This document shows, one piece after another, positions 50,452 through 52,274 of a stretch of 52,274 bases of DNA. Both the position numbers and the translations under genes were made by a program. This stretch comes from RGIG6374 sp045600965 (GTDB lineage: Bacteria > Bacteroidota > Bacteroidia > Bacteroidales > UBA932): positions 1 through 52,274 of the forward strand of contig JAZRYW010000022.1 of the NCBI GenBank assembly GCA_045600965.1. The letters are read 5' to 3'. The notes under the pieces were generated by a model, which saw only the letters and a list, made by a program, of their open reading frames with translations, was not told the DNA's origin and made no database searches. The first letter of the stretch is position 1. Each line of letters starts with the position of its first letter.

Positions 50452-52274
50452 TTATCTGGGGTTCCTGATGGCTGCCTGTGCAGCTGCGAGGCGGGCGATG
50501 GGCACGCGGAAAGGCGAGCAGCTCACGTAGTTGAGACCAATCTTGTGGCAGAACTGAACTGATGCGGGGTCGCCGCCGTGTTCGCCGCAGATACCGCATT
50601 TGAGAGTGGGGCTGGTGGTGCGGCCGCTCTTGACAGCGTTGTTCACGAGCTCGCCCACGGAGTCGACGTCGAGGGTCTGGAAAGGATCGGCTTCGATGAT
50701 CTTGTTGTCGAGGTAATCCTTCATAAAGGCTCCGATATCGTCACGTGAGAAACCGAAGGTCATCTGGGTGAGGTCGTTGGTACCGAATGAGAAGAACTGC
50801 GCGGTCTTGGCCATTTCGCCTGCGAGGATGGCGGCGCGGGGGATCTCGATCATTGTACCGTACTTGTAGTCTATCATCATTCCGTATTCGGCTTCAACCT
50901 TGCGGAGTTCCTCTTCGCAGATGGTCTTCTGGAAGTTGAGCTCGTTGACTGAAACGGTGACGGGAATCATAATTTCAGGGCAGGGGCGGAATCCTTCCTT
51001 GATAAGCTGTGCAGTGGCGGTGAAGATGGCCTTGAACTGCATACGGCTGATCTCGGGATAGGTGATGCCGAGACGTACTCCGCGGTGTCCCATCATAGGG
51101 TTGACCTCGTGGAGGGCTTCACCGCGCTTGCGGATATCCTCTACTGAGATGCCGAGTTCCTTGGCAAGTTCTTCCTGCTTTTCGGGAACGGTGGGGACGA
51201 ATTCGTGGAGAGGGGGGGCGAGAAGACGGAAGGTGACGGGCTTTCCGTCCATTACCTTCATAGTGTTCTTGGTCGCATTGAGGACGTAGGGCTCGAGTTC
51301 GGCAAGGGCTACCTGACGTTCTTCGGTGGTCTCGGAGTGGATCATCTTGCGGAGCTTTGCAAGGGGAGCCTCGGAGTTCTTGCCGTAGAACATATGCTCG
51401 ATACGGAACAGGCCGATGCCTTCAGCGCCGAAGTTGAGAGCCTGCTGCGCGTCCTCGGGGTTGTCGGCATTGGTGCGTACGCCCAGCTGACGGAAGTCGT
51501 CCACCATCTGCATAAACTTCACGAAACGGGGGTTCTCCGATGCGTCCACGGTTGCGACAGGCTCGTCATATACAAGACCCTTGCTTCCGTTGAGCGAGAA
51601 GATGTCCTTTTCCTTATACTGCCTGTCACCGATGGTCAGAATCTTCCCTGCGAGGTCGATCTTCACTGCGTCGCATCCCACGATGCAGCACTTGCCCCAG
51701 CCGCGAGCCACGAGGGCTGCGTGTGAGGTCATACCTCCGCGTGCGGTAAGAAGGCCTTCGCAGGCGCGCATACCTTCGACGTCCTCGGGGTTGGTCTCTT
51801 CACGGACAAGGATGACCTTTTCTCCGCGTGAAGCGGCTGCGACAGCATCGTCGGCGGTGAAGTATATCTTGCCTACGGCTCCGCCGGGACCTGCGGGCAG
51901 GCCCTTGGCGACAACCTTGTGGTTCTTTTCATCCTTTGCGTCGAGAATGGGGTGGAGGAGTTCGTCAAGCTGGTTGGGAGCCACGCGCATAACGGCGGTC
52001 TTCTCGTCAATGAGTCCTTCCTCTATCATATCCATAGCCATATTGAGGGCTGCGAGGCCTGTGCGCTTGCCGATACGGCACTGGAGCATCCAGAGCTTGC
52101 CGTCCTGAATGGTGAACTCGATGTCCTGCATATCGTTGAAGTGGCGCTCGAGGTTGTTCTGGATATCGTCAAGCTGTTTGTAAACTTCAGGCATGGCAAC
52201 TTCGAGTGACTTCAGATGCTTGTTGTGGTCAGTCTTGGTGGCTTCGTTGAGGGGGTTGGGGGTACGGATACCGG
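50452..52274 (-). CDS. ppdK: Pyruvate, phosphate dikinase, 5' partial
   Basis: The frame is open to the window edge, so this is the C-terminal two thirds or so (about 606 of roughly 900 residues). The swivelling-domain His is in LTARGGMTSHAALVARG and the PEP-domain catalytic Cys in CGICGEHGGDP. Upstream GIRTPNPLNEATKTDHN is also typical. The enzyme interconverts pyruvate + ATP + phosphate and PEP + AMP + pyrophosphate in central carbon metabolism, and is common in anaerobic Bacteroidales. A strong terminator follows the stop. Confidence 0.97.
   Translation of the reverse strand, partial: GIRTPNPLNEATKTDHNKHLKSLEVAMPEVYKQLDDIQNNLERHFNDMQDIEFTIQDGKLWMLQCRIGKRTGLAALNMAMDMIEEGLIDEKTAVMRVAPNQLDELLHPILDAKDEKNHKVVAKGLPAGPGGAVGKIYFTADDAVAAASRGEKVILVREETNPEDVEGMRACEGLLTARGGMTSHAALVARGWGKCCIVGCDAVKIDLAGKILTIGDRQYKEKDIFSLNGSKGLVYDEPVATVDASENPRFVKFMQMVDDFRQLGVRTNADNPEDAQQALNFGAEGIGLFRIEHMFYGKNSEAPLAKLRKMIHSETTEERQVALAELEPYVLNATKNTMKVMDGKPVTFRLLAPPLHEFVPTVPEKQEELAKELGISVEDIRKRGEALHEVNPMMGHRGVRLGITYPEISRMQFKAIFTATAQLIKEGFRPCPEIMIPVTVSVNELNFQKTICEEELRKVEAEYGMMIDYKYGTMIEIPRAAILAGEMAKTAQFFSFGTNDLTQMTFGFSRDDIGAFMKDYLDNKIIEADPFQTLDVDSVGELVNNAVKSGRTTSPTLKCGICGEHGGDPASVQFCHKIGLNYVSCSPFRVPIARLAAAQAAIRNPR

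Overview
The window looks like a chromosomal segment of a Bacteroidales bacterium (Bacteroidota), probably an uncultured gut or host-associated lineage with fairly GC-rich genes. The evidence is: many promoters with the Bacteroidota TAnnTTTG (-7) box; a FimA/Mfa2-type fimbrial operon; family proteins typical of the phylum (GT117/DUF2723, DUF3467, DUF368, DUF3575, TamL-type Omp85 lipoprotein, long QueA, GH31 with a PA14-like insert); and many lipoproteins with a Cys lipobox. Genus cannot be fixed from the sequence alone. I see no phage, integrase, transposase, CRISPR array or rRNA operon. Most of the content is core metabolism and envelope biology.

Layout. 1-4.3 kb: 3' part of a GT117 membrane glycosyltransferase, a convergent BMP-type lipoprotein and an aldehyde dehydrogenase. 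4.3-4.5 kb: three tandem 51-bp hairpin repeats. 4.5-7.7 kb (minus): a catabolic-looking operon of a GPH sugar symporter, an FMN alpha-hydroxy-acid-type enzyme and a TIM-barrel isomerase. 7.8-11 kb: tRNA-Glu, then a Tat-exported metallo-beta-lactamase-fold lipoprotein, pepD and rpe. 11-14.1 kb: cysteine desulfidase (minus), diverging from an NifU-like scaffold plus GGGtGRT-protein pair of unknown function. 14.1-14.5 kb: terminator and a GC-rich non-coding repeat. 14.5-18.1 kb (minus): DUF3467, maf, a small lipoprotein and a GH31 glycosidase. 18.2-26.9 kb (plus): valS, tatA, tatC, an ABC-F ATPase, rlmB, pyrD and cinA, closely packed. 26.9-27.9 kb: an XRE-type regulator and about 0.6 kb of AT-rich non-coding DNA. 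27.9-33.6 kb (plus): queA, then acyl-CoA ligase, a membrane protein, an acyltransferase and an OmpA-like lipoprotein, then tRNA-Val. 33.9-39.9 kb (minus): fimbrial operon. 40.1-43.9 kb (minus): a 1028-residue amidase-like secreted protein and a SpoU methyltransferase. 44-46.3 kb: TamL-like Omp85 lipoprotein. 46.2-50.3 kb (minus): DUF6913, DUF368, aquaporin and an ABC exporter. 50.4 kb to the end (minus): C-terminal part of pyruvate phosphate dikinase.

How the genes work together. The fimbrial operon encodes a complete small adhesin set: an outer-membrane beta-barrel-like DUF3575 protein, a major fimbrillin, an Mfa2-type anchor, a tip-like protein and a large TPR lipoprotein. The acyl-CoA ligase, membrane protein and acyltransferase overlap and probably share a lipid-assembly job. 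The valS-to-cinA block looks like one housekeeping transcript.

Nothing here is a clear new defence or mobile system. The best leads for undescribed biology are the NifU-like/GGGtGRT pair, the divergent active sites in the FMN enzyme and PyrD, three promoters embedded in perfect inverted repeats (about 7.7, 27.8 and 33.7 kb), a 36-bp dispersed repeat that supplies the last codons of one gene, and the tandem 51-bp hairpins.
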